A stretch of DNA of 64,000 nt, taken from G963668345 sp965206025 (GTDB taxonomy: Bacteria > Acidobacteriota > Terriglobia > Bryobacterales > UBA6623). The translations under genes and the position numbers were made by a program. This document shows, piece after piece, positions 26,708 to 35,460 of this stretch. Where the stretch lies: the NCBI GenBank assembly GCA_965206025.1, contig CBDBIU010000004.1, forward strand, positions 1 through 64,000, written 5' to 3'. Numbering within the stretch: position 1 is the stretch's first letter; every line of letters starts with the position of its first letter. Under the pieces are notes generated by a model, which saw only the letters and a list, made by a program, of their open reading frames with translations, had not been told where the DNA came from and searched no databases.

Positions 26708-27379
26708 TCATTCCTTTTCGTCCTGCTTTTCCGTTTGCTGTTCCTCGCCCTGGGCATCCTCCGCCGCTTCGCCCTCGGCCGCGACCTCTTCCTCCGGTTT
26801 CACTTCTTCCTCGACCGCCTTCGGCGCGATGACGTGGACCAAGACGACATCGGGATTGGTCACGAAACTGTACTCCTCCGGAGCCGTCAGGTCGCGCATC
26901 CGAACCGAGTCGCCGATACTCAGCGACGAAACCTCCACGGCGATCCTTTCAGGGGCATTGAGCGGCAAACACTCGATCTCGACCTCGCGGGTAACGATGC
27001 TCTCAATCCCACCCTCTTCCTTGACGCCGACGGACACTCCCACGGTTTCGACGGGCACGCGGAGATGCAGTTTCTTCTTCAGGTCCACGCGCTGCATGTC
27101 AACGTGCAGCAGATTGCCGCGAACCGGATCCACCTGCCAGTCAACCGCCATGGCGGCAGCCGGCTCGCCGCCGGGGACTTTCAGGTTTACGATTTGATTA
27201 TGGCCGGCGGGCGACTCCAACAGACGAGTCATCGCCTTCGTGTCGAGCGTAAGCGCCACGGATTGCTTGCCCAGCCCATAGAGGATCGCAGGGACTTGGC
27301 CCTGCTTGCGAAGCCGGCGCGCCGGCCCCTTGCCGCGCTCTTCCCTTACGCCGCCCTCGAGTTCAATCTGTTGTTCCAA
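26708..27379 (-). CDS. rplY: 50S ribosomal protein L25/general stress protein Ctc
   Basis: 223 residues, the long TL5/CTC form of L25. The N-terminal 5S rRNA-binding domain (GKGPARRLRKQGQVPAILYGLGKQSVALTLD) and the C-terminal beta domain (VPVETVGVSVGVKEEGGIESIVTREVEIECLPLNAPERI) are clear. The last ~45 residues are an acidic tail. It lies between prs and pth as in many bacteria. Confidence 0.96.
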   Translation of the reverse strand: MEQQIELEGGVREERGKGPARRLRKQGQVPAILYGLGKQSVALTLDTKAMTRLLESPAGHNQIVNLKVPGGEPAAAMAVDWQVDPVRGNLLHVDMQRVDLKKKLHLRVPVETVGVSVGVKEEGGIESIVTREVEIECLPLNAPERIAVEVSSLSIGDSVRMRDLTAPEEYSFVTNPDVVLVHVIAPKAVEEEVKPEEEVAAEGEAAEDAQGEEQQTEKQDEKE

Positions 27380-27416
27380 CAGCGTCTCCTTACCTGAGTC
27401 CGGCTCGTGGCCGCCT

Positions 27417-28388
27417 CTATACGAAAAGCCGGCTGATCGACGTCTCCTCGTGAATGGACTCGATCGCCTCGGCCAGCAGAGGCGCCACGCTCAACTGGCG
27501 TATCCGGGAACAGCGTTGAGCCTTGGGTGACAAGGGAATCGAGTCACTGACCACCAGTTCGGTGAGCTGCGACTTCTCGATTTTCTGCAAGGCGGAGCCT
27601 GACAACACGGGATGTGTACAGCACGCGTATACGCCGACTGCTCCCTGTTCCAATAGAGCTGCCACGCTCTTGACGAGTGTTCCGGCCGTATCCACCATAT
27701 CGTCGACGATCAAGCACGTGCGGCCCTCGACGTTTCCGATGACGTGCATGACCTCGGCGACGTTGGGGCGATCGCGGCGCTTGTCGATAATCGCCAGCGG
27801 GGCACGAAGTCTTTTCGCGAAGGCGCGAGCGCGCTCAACGCCGCCCGGGTCGGGCGAAACGACCGTTAAGTTCTGCAGCCGCAGCTCCTTCAGGTACTTC
27901 ACCATGACCGGCGCGGCGAACAAATGGTCGACCGGAATATCGAAGAAGCCTTGAATCTGGGCTGCATGCAAGTCCAGGGTGAGCACCCGGTCCGCCCCTG
28001 CCGTGACCAGCAAACTGGCGACGAGCTTGGCCGAGATGGGCACGCGCGGCTTATCCTTGCGGTCCTGGCGGGCGTAGCCGTAATAGGGCAGCACGATGGT
28101 AATCCGCTTGGCCGAGGCTCTTCGCAAGGCGTCCATCATCAGCAACACTTCCATCAGGTTGCGGTCGACCGGCGTACAGGTCGGCTGCACCACGAAAACG
28201 TCGCCTCCTCGCACATTCTCGTTGATCTGCAGGTAGATCTCTCCGTCGGAGAACGTTGTTACCGAGGACTCAGCCAGCGGCGCTCCCAACTCGGCACAGA
28301 TCCGCTCGGCCAGTTGGGGGTTGGCCGTGCCGGTGAAAACCGTCAACCGATCACGATTCATGGCAAGTACGGGTTGGGGAGCCGCCAT
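27417..28388 (-). CDS. prs: Ribose-phosphate pyrophosphokinase (PRPP synthase)
   Basis: 323 residues if started at ATG 28388, which overlaps the ispE stop (TGATG) and suggests translational coupling; a second ATG at 28361 gives the more usual 314 residues. It makes PRPP from ribose 5-phosphate and ATP for nucleotide, His and Trp synthesis. Motifs: FSDGEIYLQINENVRGGDVFVVQ, YARQDRK, DLHAAQIQGFFDIPVDHL, the PRPP loop CLIVDDMVDTAGTL. Confidence 0.97.
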   Translation of the reverse strand: MAAPQPVLAMNRDRLTVFTGTANPQLAERICAELGAPLAESSVTTFSDGEIYLQINENVRGGDVFVVQPTCTPVDRNLMEVLLMMDALRRASAKRITIVLPYYGYARQDRKDKPRVPISAKLVASLLVTAGADRVLTLDLHAAQIQGFFDIPVDHLFAAPVMVKYLKELRLQNLTVVSPDPGGVERARAFAKRLRAPLAIIDKRRDRPNVAEVMHVIGNVEGRTCLIVDDMVDTAGTLVKSVAALLEQGAVGVYACCTHPVLSGSALQKIEKSQLTELVVSDSIPLSPKAQRCSRIRQLSVAPLLAEAIESIHEETSISRLFV

Positions 28389-29323
28389 CACCCACTCACG
28401 CTGTCCGAGCTGCTCCATAGCCTGCGATATGATCGCCGGCTAAGTGTTCGCACCACGTACGAATTCCCGGAGAATCCCCTCAGAGAGTCGCGTGCCCGGA
28501 TGGCCGATCGTCGGTCGGAAAACAATCCGCAAAGGGCGCCGCCGCTGCCGCACATCATGGCCGCGGACGCACCCGCCTTAGCAAGCCGACTCTTCCATTG
28601 TTGCAGATCGGGGAAAGCTTGGAAAATGACGTCTTCAAAATCGTTCGGCAGCAGCGCGGCCAAGTCCTGCCATCCGCCGCGCTCGGACGCGCAAACTCTT
28701 GCGTAGAAACCATCTATGATAGGCTGCCTGCTTTTTGCTGTCAATGAAGAGAGTTTCGGCAGGCGAAGCCGCCGATAGGCGTCGGCTGTCGATACGCGGA
28801 TCGGAGGTACGAGCAGCAAAGCCCAATGGCGGCGACCGTCCGGCAAAGGATAGACTTCCTCCCCCCGGCCGACGCCCACCGCAGTTCCCCCTACAAGGAA
28901 GAAAGGGACGTCGCTGCCAAGCCGAGCCGCAATGTCGAAAAGCAACTCCGGCGGCGGCGCCGGACGCAAGAGCCGCTCGAGAGCCAGCAGTACGGCCGCC
29001 GCGTCACTCGATCCGCCTCCCAGCCCGGAGCCGCAAGGAATGCGCTTCTCGAGATCGATCTTGACGCGTCCCATCCAGTGGTTGGCGGCGAGCAGATCCC
29101 TGGCCGCACGATAAGCCAGGTTGTCTTCGTTTTCGAGAGCTTGGTCATTGCAGCGCAGCGTGACCTGGGCGGATCCGCGCCGCTGGTAGCTGACGGCCAG
29201 CCGGTCGGCCAGTGAAATCGTCTGCAAAACGGTGCGCAGCTCGTGATAGCCGTCCCGACGGCGGCCCACGATCCTCAGACCCAGGTTGATTTTAGCCGGG
29301 GCCTGTCCCACCAGAGTCGGCAT
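28388..29323 (-). CDS. ispE: 4-diphosphocytidyl-2-C-methyl-D-erythritol kinase
   Basis: 311 residues, GHMP kinase family. It phosphorylates CDP-ME in the MEP isoprenoid pathway. Visible: QAPAKINLGLRIVGRRRDGYHEL with the catalytic Lys, PCGSGLGGGSSDAAAVL as the ATP loop, and the C-terminal GSGGALCGLF loop. It starts 1 bp after apt and ends over the prs start. Confidence 0.95.
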   Translation of the reverse strand: MPTLVGQAPAKINLGLRIVGRRRDGYHELRTVLQTISLADRLAVSYQRRGSAQVTLRCNDQALENEDNLAYRAARDLLAANHWMGRVKIDLEKRIPCGSGLGGGSSDAAAVLLALERLLRPAPPPELLFDIAARLGSDVPFFLVGGTAVGVGRGEEVYPLPDGRRHWALLLVPPIRVSTADAYRRLRLPKLSSLTAKSRQPIIDGFYARVCASERGGWQDLAALLPNDFEDVIFQAFPDLQQWKSRLAKAGASAAMMCGSGGALCGLFSDRRSAIRARDSLRGFSGNSYVVRTLSRRSYRRLWSSSDSVSG

Positions 29324-29324
29324 C

Positions 29325-29846
29325 TTACTGGTCGTATTCTACGAGCGAGACGATATCATAGTCGGCGAGTTTTTTGCGGCCCGCGAGGAATGTCAACTCC
29401 ACGACGAACACCAGAGCGGCTACCTCTCCCCCGGACTGCTCCACCAATCGGCAGGTCGCCGCGGCCGTGCCTCCGGTGGCCAACAGATCGTCCACGACAA
29501 GCACTCGCTGACCGGGCCGGATGGCGTCCGTGTGAATCTGCAAAGTGTCCTGCCCGTACTCGAGATCGTAGGTGATCTGGTCGGTCTCGGCCGGCAGTTT
29601 GCCGGGCTTGCGCACGGGGACGAACCCGGTCCCCAGGCGGGCGGCGAGCAGCGGCCCAAAAATAAAGCCCCTGGCTTCGATGCCTACGACCGTGTCGGGC
29701 CGGAACGCCGTGCAACACGAAACCAATTGCTCGGTCAGGGCGGCAAACCCCTCCGGGTCCTTGAGCAAAGTCGTAATGTCGTAGAACAAGATCCCCGGCT
29801 TGGGGAAATCGGGAACTTCTCGGATCAGTTTTTTTAGGTCGCTCAT
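29325..29846 (-). CDS. apt: Adenine phosphoribosyltransferase
   Basis: 173 residues. It converts adenine and PRPP to AMP. Motifs: REVPDFPKPGILFYDITTLLKDPEGF, VVGIEARGFIFGPLLAARLGTGFVPVRKPGKLP, and the PRPP-binding RVLVVDDLLATGGTAAA. Use of PRPP links it to prs downstream. Confidence 0.96.
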   Translation of the reverse strand: MSDLKKLIREVPDFPKPGILFYDITTLLKDPEGFAALTEQLVSCCTAFRPDTVVGIEARGFIFGPLLAARLGTGFVPVRKPGKLPAETDQITYDLEYGQDTLQIHTDAIRPGQRVLVVDDLLATGGTAAATCRLVEQSGGEVAALVFVVELTFLAGRKKLADYDIVSLVEYDQ

Positions 29847-29864
29847 TTCGGCTGCTTTTCTTGA

Positions 29865-30149
29865 CTAGAACTCGATCGTGAAGGCCCTCAGCGCTCTGAC
29901 CTCCGCCTCTCGTTCTTCGACTTTCTCCACCAACGAGTAACGCGGTCCGGCTCGCAGCCGCCGCCCGAGCAGTGACAGCGCCTCCGGCGGGCCGACAGCG
30001 TAGACCTCGACCGCTCCGTCGGCTCGGTTCCTGACCTGGCCCCGGAGACCGACCTCCGCAGCGCAGCGCTCGACAAAGTAACGGAACCCAACGCCCTGAA
30101 CCCGGCCATGGACGACATAGTGGCGGGCCACGGTTCGAGAGGCGGGCAT
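29865..30149 (-). CDS. acyP: Acylphosphatase
   Basis: 94 residues from ATG 30149. The active-site loop GRVQGVGFRYFVE with its Arg, and the Asn in GQVRNRADGAVEV, are those of acylphosphatase, which hydrolyses acyl phosphates in the cytosol. First gene of the minus-strand operon that runs through apt-ispE-prs. Confidence 0.92.
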   Translation of the reverse strand: MPASRTVARHYVVHGRVQGVGFRYFVERCAAEVGLRGQVRNRADGAVEVYAVGPPEALSLLGRRLRAGPRYSLVEKVEEREAEVRALRAFTIEF

Positions 30150-30265
30150 GCGAGGCGTCCCCAGCAAGGAAGATCTTACCCGATACCGCGTAAGAACTTC
30201 CAGGCGTTTTCAGGCCGAGCGTCGGTTCCGCCAGACAAACCGCATAAAACAAAGAAGAACCGGCA

Positions 30266-30451
30266 ATGGAACACGGCTTGCAATGGCTATCGACCGTGGA
30301 TGATCTATTAGCCATCGCTCTCGTCGCCGGCGCGCTCATTCCAACCTTCGGGCTGGCGCTCATCTTTGAGTGGGGCGTGCTGACGGTTATCTTGCGGGCG
30401 CTGGCCCAGGCATCCGGCCGCGCCGGTGAAAACTTCCCGCGGGCGCGGTAG
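30266..30451 (+). CDS. Small single-pass membrane protein (hypothetical)
   Basis: 61 residues; residues ~12-45 (LLAIALVAGALIPTFGLALIFEWGVLTVILRAL) form one or two membrane helices. AAAGAAGAA lies upstream of the ATG. Divergent from acyP. No family recognised; it could be a chance frame. Confidence 0.4.
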   Translation: MEHGLQWLSTVDDLLAIALVAGALIPTFGLALIFEWGVLTVILRALAQASGRAGENFPRAR

Positions 30452-30611
30452 TGTCTCTTTTACTTGAGCCCTGCAGGGACCTGATTCCCTGCGGACCAGC
30501 GGGAAGCCTCCACCCCCTGCAGGGCTTTGTCGGTGAGAGAAGGGCAGCACCGATTTTCAGGAATCGGCGATCAGGGATCTTCCACTCCGCGGGCTTGCCG
30601 GCTGGGCGGGA

Positions 30612-30746
30612 TTACTTCCGGGCCCCTCGTCGGGGCTTTTTGACACGGGACTGGCGAAGCTTTGTCGGTTTACGCTTCGGTTTGGAAATGATGAAGGCTC
30701 CGCTTCCCACTCCCGTGGATTTGTAAAGCTTATCGTTGTCGGCCAT
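30612..30746 (-). CDS. 44-residue highly basic peptide (hypothetical)
   Basis: ATG 30746 with GGAAG five bases upstream; stop TAA at 30612. The product begins MADNDKLYKSTGVGSGAFII and ends in a Lys/Arg/Pro-rich tail (SKPKRKPTKLRQSRVKKPRRGARK in two stretches), pI clearly very high. The start, ribosome site, and neat separation of a neutral head and basic tail argue for a real gene. Possible roles are nucleic-acid binding, as for tiny ribosome-associated proteins. I do not recognise the family. Confidence 0.55.
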   Translation of the reverse strand: MADNDKLYKSTGVGSGAFIISKPKRKPTKLRQSRVKKPRRGARK

Positions 30747-30818
30747 TGCGCTTCCTATGACGTTATTCTACCCGATTGCGCAAGGAGGGCAGGATGGAGT
30801 CCTCAGCCCCTCAACCCG

Positions 30819-31013
30819 AGCCCGCTTTTCTCACCACGTGGCGAGGCGAAGTGCGTGAGAGGCCCGTCAGTACAAGGCGCGCGCCGCTCGACGCCGCATT
30901 TCTTGAATAATGCGGGCGTACTTGAACCCTACGTTGAGCACGGCGAGCAAGCGCAACGCAGTAATGGCGGGCTTATTGCGTGCTTCGACCGTCAGGTGGT
31001 AGAAATGCGGGCT
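30819..31013 (+). repeat. R1 dispersed repeat, complete copy
   Basis: About 195 bp. Its ends are inverted repeats sharing AGCCCGCNTTTCTCACCAC. Inside are GTGGCGAGGCGAAGTGCGTG, GTCAGTACAAGGCGCGCGCC, TTGAATAATGCGGGCGTACT and GAGCACGGCGAGCAAGCGC. No coding capacity. Nothing else recognisable lies between 30747 and 31190. Confidence 0.9.
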
Positions 31014-31190
31014 ACCCGTCGGCCCCCTACTTCATCCGACCTTCGGGATCTGCGTCCCCTCTGCGGCCCACATCCCCACCATCGAAACAGGAAACTGTCC
31101 CCGGTTCCCCCCCCGTTTCCCATGAGTGACGGATTGACGGAAATCCCGCTCGCGCGGGTTGAATGCGGTCCCGATCGATAGCACGGGCGG

Positions 31191-32099
31191 TTAGCTTTTG
31201 TTGACCCGGACGAAGAGCGGGCCACAGTCGCTGAAGACTTCCTGCCAGGGCGAACCGGCATTGACAATCTCGTCCCCGCGTGTCTGGAACCACAACATGG
31301 CCTCGTAACAGTCGATCGAATTGACGGCGTCGGAGTCGGGCATCCAGTAAATCTCAAAGTTCGCATCGATCTCGTGGTAGCGAAGACGGGTCGGCTGATC
31401 GCCGAGCGAGGCGGCCGCCAACCGAATCGTGCGAATGGGGTAGCAATAAGCTTTCTTGAACCACGGCGCCTCGCGCACAAGCAGGCTGTACTTGGCGATC
31501 GTTTCTAACCGCGTCAGTTCGGAATCCGGTCGGACCATGTAACCCTTTGGGACCCACGTAGGATTGTTCCAGGCCGGGCGGAGGTAGATGTAACCTCCGG
31601 AGCGGGTCACTCGCCGTATTTCCCGCAACGCCTGTTCCGGGTCCGGAACATGCTCGAACGTCCAGATCGACCAAGACACATCGAACTCGTCGTCTTCAAA
31701 CGGCAGGTCGGTAGCGGAACCCTGGACGAAGGGCTTATGGAAATACCGAGCCGCGCTGGCAGCGAGATCAAGTCCGGTGTAGTCAACCACGACATCCTGG
31801 AGCGAACCGCTTCCAGCGCCTACCTCGAGGGTCTTCGCGTTTTGGAGGTCGAACTCTTCCACGAAAGCACGGAGCTGTGGCTGGAGATCAATGTGGTTCG
31901 CCGCCGCTTTTCCGATCCGGACGTATCTGCTATCGCCGCCGTCGCCGGGGTCCGTATACACTTCCTCGTAGAATTTGTCGGCATTCTCAACCAAGGAGAC
32001 AGGATCTACCGGCCCACCGACATCCATCGGAAAGTGCAACGCCGTGAGGAGCGCGATCAGGGACGCGGGGACAACGAGAATGCGCACCATCAAGGACAT
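31191..32099 (-). CDS. SAM-dependent methyltransferase with N-terminal membrane anchor/signal
   Basis: 302 residues. Residues ~4-22 (MVRILVVPASLIALLTALHF) are a membrane or signal helix. The class I methyltransferase core follows: TLEVGAGSGSLQ (motif I), VVDYTGLDLA, GSATDLPFEDDEFDVSWSIWTFEHV (Methyltransf_11 motifs), REIRRVTRSGGYIYLRPAW. Substrate unknown. The unusual membrane segment suggests it works at the membrane, perhaps on lipid or quinone-type substrates, but this is inference. Confidence 0.82.
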   Translation of the reverse strand: MSLMVRILVVPASLIALLTALHFPMDVGGPVDPVSLVENADKFYEEVYTDPGDGGDSRYVRIGKAAANHIDLQPQLRAFVEEFDLQNAKTLEVGAGSGSLQDVVVDYTGLDLAASAARYFHKPFVQGSATDLPFEDDEFDVSWSIWTFEHVPDPEQALREIRRVTRSGGYIYLRPAWNNPTWVPKGYMVRPDSELTRLETIAKYSLLVREAPWFKKAYCYPIRTIRLAAASLGDQPTRLRYHEIDANFEIYWMPDSDAVNSIDCYEAMLWFQTRGDEIVNAGSPWQEVFSDCGPLFVRVNKS

Positions 32100-32285
32100 T
32101 CGAGGGGTCCTTCCGCTTACGGGCTGAGTCCGGTCATGGGGGTTTTCCCCTGCGGTCCGTGGATCAAGTGCTCGGCAAGCTGGGGCTGTTCTACGTGCGG
32201 CGTGGATGACATTGTGGTCTGGGGGAGGCTATGGAAAGGTTGTTAGGATATACCAGACGAAACGACCAGATCAAATCGTCGTATC

Positions 32286-32454
32286 TTGGCTCTCCTGAGC
32301 GCTGTGAGTTTCGTCTTTGTCTTGGCAGCTTGGTATATGAAGTTCTGGAGAATTGTCGGACTATCTATGGTTGCGATCATTTGGTTCAGCTTGTCCCTGA
32401 TCAGTATAGCTCCGTTAGGAGTTGGCGTGTCCTGTATCATCTCAGCCCTCTGGG
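32286..32454 (+). pseudogene. Small membrane protein interrupted by IS1380 copy 2
   Basis: From TTG 32286 the frame reads LALLSAVSFVFVLAAWYMKF..VGLSMVAIIWFSLSLISI.. and ends ...ISALW at the IS boundary; removing the element and one CTGGG copy continues it as VEPA-stop (about 60 residues, two membrane helices). The start is uncertain, and no family is recognised. Confidence 0.4.
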
Positions 32455-34118
32455 CCAGGATTTCCATTTTGGCCCTGGCACGGTGAAAGTATACACCCGC
32501 GCTGCCCCGCATACCACGTCTTTTCGCGCTGAACCCTGCACATGACCTCCACCGGTAGGCGCCAGGGCTCGTCCATCCGCTCACAGACGTTGATTGAGCG
32601 GACTGAACGGCGCTCCGGCCGACACTGCTCCTTGCGAAACCTTTTGGAGCCGAAAACTGTTGATCCTCGCCCGGTCAACGCTACCCGCTTGGCAGCGGCA
32701 GCGCCCAGATCCTGTGCAGCATGTCGCCGAACAGCCTGCGGTTCAAATGTCCTTCGGCCAGCAGCAGCCAGTAATACCGCGCGTGCTTGACCAGCCGACC
32801 GCCGGTCTTCATCAACCTGTGTTGCAAGCTCGTCAGCGACCAGCTCTTGATCCTTGGTGGCAGTCCCAGCCGCCGCCACAGGTTGCCCAGGTTGTAGGCC
32901 AGCACACTCAACTGCAAGCGCACTTCGTTCGCCCGGAAGCGATGGCACGACAGCCTGGTCCAATGCGTCGCCTGCTTGCCTTCTTTAATCCACTGCTCGG
33001 CCGTCCCGCGCTTGTTGTAGAAGCGCACCACGGAGCGGCTCGGCAGAGTCAGGTTGGTGACGATGAAGTTGTCCCGTGGAAACAGCTCCCCAGCGTGATG
33101 CTCCACCTTGGCCACGACCCTTCGGGCCTTGCTCCAGCTCGCTGCCCGGTAGAGAAAGCTCCTGTAGCGCACCAAAGGCTTCCGAGTGGGTCTTCCCACC
33201 GGCCGCACCAACAGCTCGGCAACTTCACGCCGCAGGTTCTCGTTCGCCGGAAGGCGGATGGCATACTTCACGCCACGCTCCTCCGAAGCCTCGTAAATCT
33301 CTGGCTTGGCAAAGGCTGCATCCCCCCGGAAGGCAACCTCTTTGCCATGGTTCTGCTGACGTTCGATCTCGGGCAGGAGCAGTTCATCCCAGTCCTCAGC
33401 GCTGTGCACATTGCCCGGACGGAGCTTGGCCGCCAGACAGTCGCCGTGACTGTTGAACAGCAACAGCGGGTGGTAGCAGACGGACTCGAAATGGCCGTTG
33501 TAGGCGCTGCCTTCCTGTTGGCCGTGGACGGGGCTTTCCGTCGAGTCCATGTCCAGAACAACCCGCTCGGAGTTGTCTTGGGTCTCGGCTTGGGCGAGCA
33601 GCTCCCGGTTCAACGCCATCAACCCCAGCAGGTTCTCTTCGCTCGCCAGCATCTCCGTCTCGAAGCTGTGGAGCGTCGAGGTCAAGGCCGCACCGCGATC
33701 CCAGATTTTCTGCGAACCGATCAGCCGAAACGTCGGATCGATCGAAACCCGCGCGGCGTCGTTGAGGTCCTCGTAGCCCGCCAAGCGGCTGTAGACCGAC
33801 TGCCGCAACAGATCAGCGAGCGTGAACTGCTTGTTTGTGCCTTGCCGGGAGTCGCTGACATGCTCGTCAATCAGTTCTCCGAACCCGAGCCGTTCGTCCA
33901 GTTCGCGAACCAAAATCAAGCCACCGTCGGAAGTGACGTGCGATCCTTGGAAATCGACTTTGAGAAGTCCATTGAAAGTTAGCTGGAACGGCTTTGTTTC
34001 TTTTTCACCCATTGGGTGTTGGCCTCCCTGGCGTCCTCATCGGGCTCTAGCCCCTATGAATAAAGACGCTGAACGCCACCGCAAAGTCGGAATGTCAAAC
34101 TCAAATCGAAAATCGGGG
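32455..34118 (-). mobile_element. IS1380-family element, copy 2 (complete), 1664 bp
   Basis: Flanked by a 5-bp direct repeat CTGGG (32450-32454, 34119-34123). Ends are CCAGGATTTCC at 32455 and, read inwards, CCCCGATTTTC from 34118. The transposase is on the minus strand. It shares sequence with copy 1 at 4818-6728 and lacks that copy's duplications, so it defines the true ends and length. Confidence 0.93.
32681..34012 (-). CDS. IS1380 transposase (full length)
   Basis: 443 residues, a normal length for the family, starting MGEKETKPFQLTFNGLLKVDFQGSHVTSDGGLILVRELDERLGFGE. The DDE core (VVLDMDSTESPVHGQQEGSAY; VAFRGDAAFAKPEIYE; VVRFYNKRGTAEQWIKEGKQATHWTRLSCHRFRANEVRLQL) is intact and the end reads ...LFGDMLHRIWALPLPSG. 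It probably could mobilise both copies. Confidence 0.93.
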   Translation of the reverse strand: MGEKETKPFQLTFNGLLKVDFQGSHVTSDGGLILVRELDERLGFGELIDEHVSDSRQGTNKQFTLADLLRQSVYSRLAGYEDLNDAARVSIDPTFRLIGSQKIWDRGAALTSTLHSFETEMLASEENLLGLMALNRELLAQAETQDNSERVVLDMDSTESPVHGQQEGSAYNGHFESVCYHPLLLFNSHGDCLAAKLRPGNVHSAEDWDELLLPEIERQQNHGKEVAFRGDAAFAKPEIYEASEERGVKYAIRLPANENLRREVAELLVRPVGRPTRKPLVRYRSFLYRAASWSKARRVVAKVEHHAGELFPRDNFIVTNLTLPSRSVVRFYNKRGTAEQWIKEGKQATHWTRLSCHRFRANEVRLQLSVLAYNLGNLWRRLGLPPRIKSWSLTSLQHRLMKTGGRLVKHARYYWLLLAEGHLNRRLFGDMLHRIWALPLPSG

Positions 34119-34264
34119 CTGGGTAGAGCCTGCATGATACGGCCGGGAACCTTTGCGCAGACACGAAACATAGGGCCGCTATTCCGTTGGGCGACATGTC
34201 GCGCCCCTACCTGTTTCGCGGGAAGTCTTCACACAGGCTCGGCAGGTGCGCCGCCCAGGGTCCT

Positions 34265-34460
34265 AACCCGCTTTTCTCACCACGTGGCGAGGCGAAGTGC
34301 GTGAAAGGCCCGTCAGTACAAGGCGCGCGCCGCTCGGCGCGCAGTTTCTTGAACAATGCGGGCGCACTTGAACCCTACGTTGAGCACGGCGAGCAAGCGC
34401 AACGCAGTAATGGCGGGCCTATTGCGTGCTTCGGCCGTCAGGTGGTGAGAAAAGCGGGTT
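34265..34460 (+). repeat. R1 dispersed repeat, complete copy
   Basis: 196 bp, near-identical to the copy at 30819-31013, with ends AACCCGC..CTCACCAC and GTGGTGAGAAAAGCGGGTT. It lies between IS1380 copy 2 and the secreted-protein gene; the gap 34124-34542 holds nothing else apart from a GGGCGACATGTCGCGCCC palindrome near 34190. Confidence 0.9.
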
Positions 34461-34542
34461 AAACCCGGCGCTTGCGAGCAACCCCATGGATTTCCCGCAC
34501 GTTAGTATGAAGTGAGGCCCCCGCCCGACCCAAAGCGAAACA

Positions 34543-35376
34543 ATGCGTTTTTTCGGAATCTTGCTGCTGTCGTTAGTGCTGCTGCTGCCGCTGTGGGGAC
34601 AAAAGCTCAAGCTCTACCTTCGCGAAGGGGGCAACCTCACTGTCAAAGAATATGAGGTCGTCGAAGATCGAGTCCGCTATTACAGTCTGGAGCGAAGCAA
34701 GTGGGAAGAGATCCCTCTAGCGTTGGTCGACCTCGACCGAACCCGCCGCGGCGTCGAACGGCAAACGGCGCGCCGCAAGGAGCGGGAACAACAAGACCGC
34801 GTCGAACGGGCCGCGCGGCGGAAGGGCCGAACAGAGCTGCACAGGGTTCCGTTGGAGGACGGGGTCTATTATTCCGATAGCGATCGCGTCGTCCTCATTG
34901 AACAAGCCGAACTCACGATTGATGCCAGCAAGAAAAGGGTTTTCCTGCAAGTGTTGGCCCCCGTGCCGCTGCTGAGTAAGTCGACGGTGGAAGTCGAGGG
35001 TACGCAGGCGAAACTCCTGGTCGGCAACGCCAACCCGATGTTCTACGTTCGACTGGAGCAGATCACGCGGCTGGCCATTGTGCGGCTCAAGGATAAGAAG
35101 AAAAGCCGGCTGGTCCAGACGCTCCAAAAGATGCCCCAACAAACGGAACTGTTGGCGGAACAGGAGGAGCTGGAGGTCTTTCGGCAGCAACTGGCCCCGC
35201 GAGTTTATAAGATTTGGCCGACCGAGCTGATCCCGCCGGGAAACTACGCGGTCGTTGAATTCGACCGCGGAGGAGAGAACCTCCGCGTCTGGGATTTTAC
35301 CTATCGGCGCGACGTCTCTTCCGGGACAACCAAGACGGCGAACAAGCCCTCTCGCGCAGGACGCGGTACTCCGTAA
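34543..35376 (+). CDS. Secreted hypothetical protein
   Basis: 277 residues with a signal peptide (MRFFGILLLSLVLLLPLWGQ). Near the start it reads KLKLYLREGGNLTVKEYEVVEDRVRYYSLERSKWEEIPLALVDLDRT, a pattern seen in acidobacterial exported proteins where the text names a 'required for expression on membrane' strand pair, but I cannot give it a family. A charged helical stretch (ARRKEREQQDRVERAARRKGR) follows, then a beta-rich domain. Function unknown. Confidence 0.75.
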   Translation: MRFFGILLLSLVLLLPLWGQKLKLYLREGGNLTVKEYEVVEDRVRYYSLERSKWEEIPLALVDLDRTRRGVERQTARRKEREQQDRVERAARRKGRTELHRVPLEDGVYYSDSDRVVLIEQAELTIDASKKRVFLQVLAPVPLLSKSTVEVEGTQAKLLVGNANPMFYVRLEQITRLAIVRLKDKKKSRLVQTLQKMPQQTELLAEQEELEVFRQQLAPRVYKIWPTELIPPGNYAVVEFDRGGENLRVWDFTYRRDVSSGTTKTANKPSRAGRGTP

Positions 35377-35460
35377 AGAAACGCTCGACGGGTCCGGCGG
35401 CCTTTGTTGTCTACGATTTGACATCGCCTCTGACTGCCCGATACACTGACGACTCCTAGG

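Noticed and set aside
32594..33982. 462-codon plus-strand frame across IS1380 copy 2
   Set aside because: It is the antisense shadow of the transposase (32681-34012), without family features.
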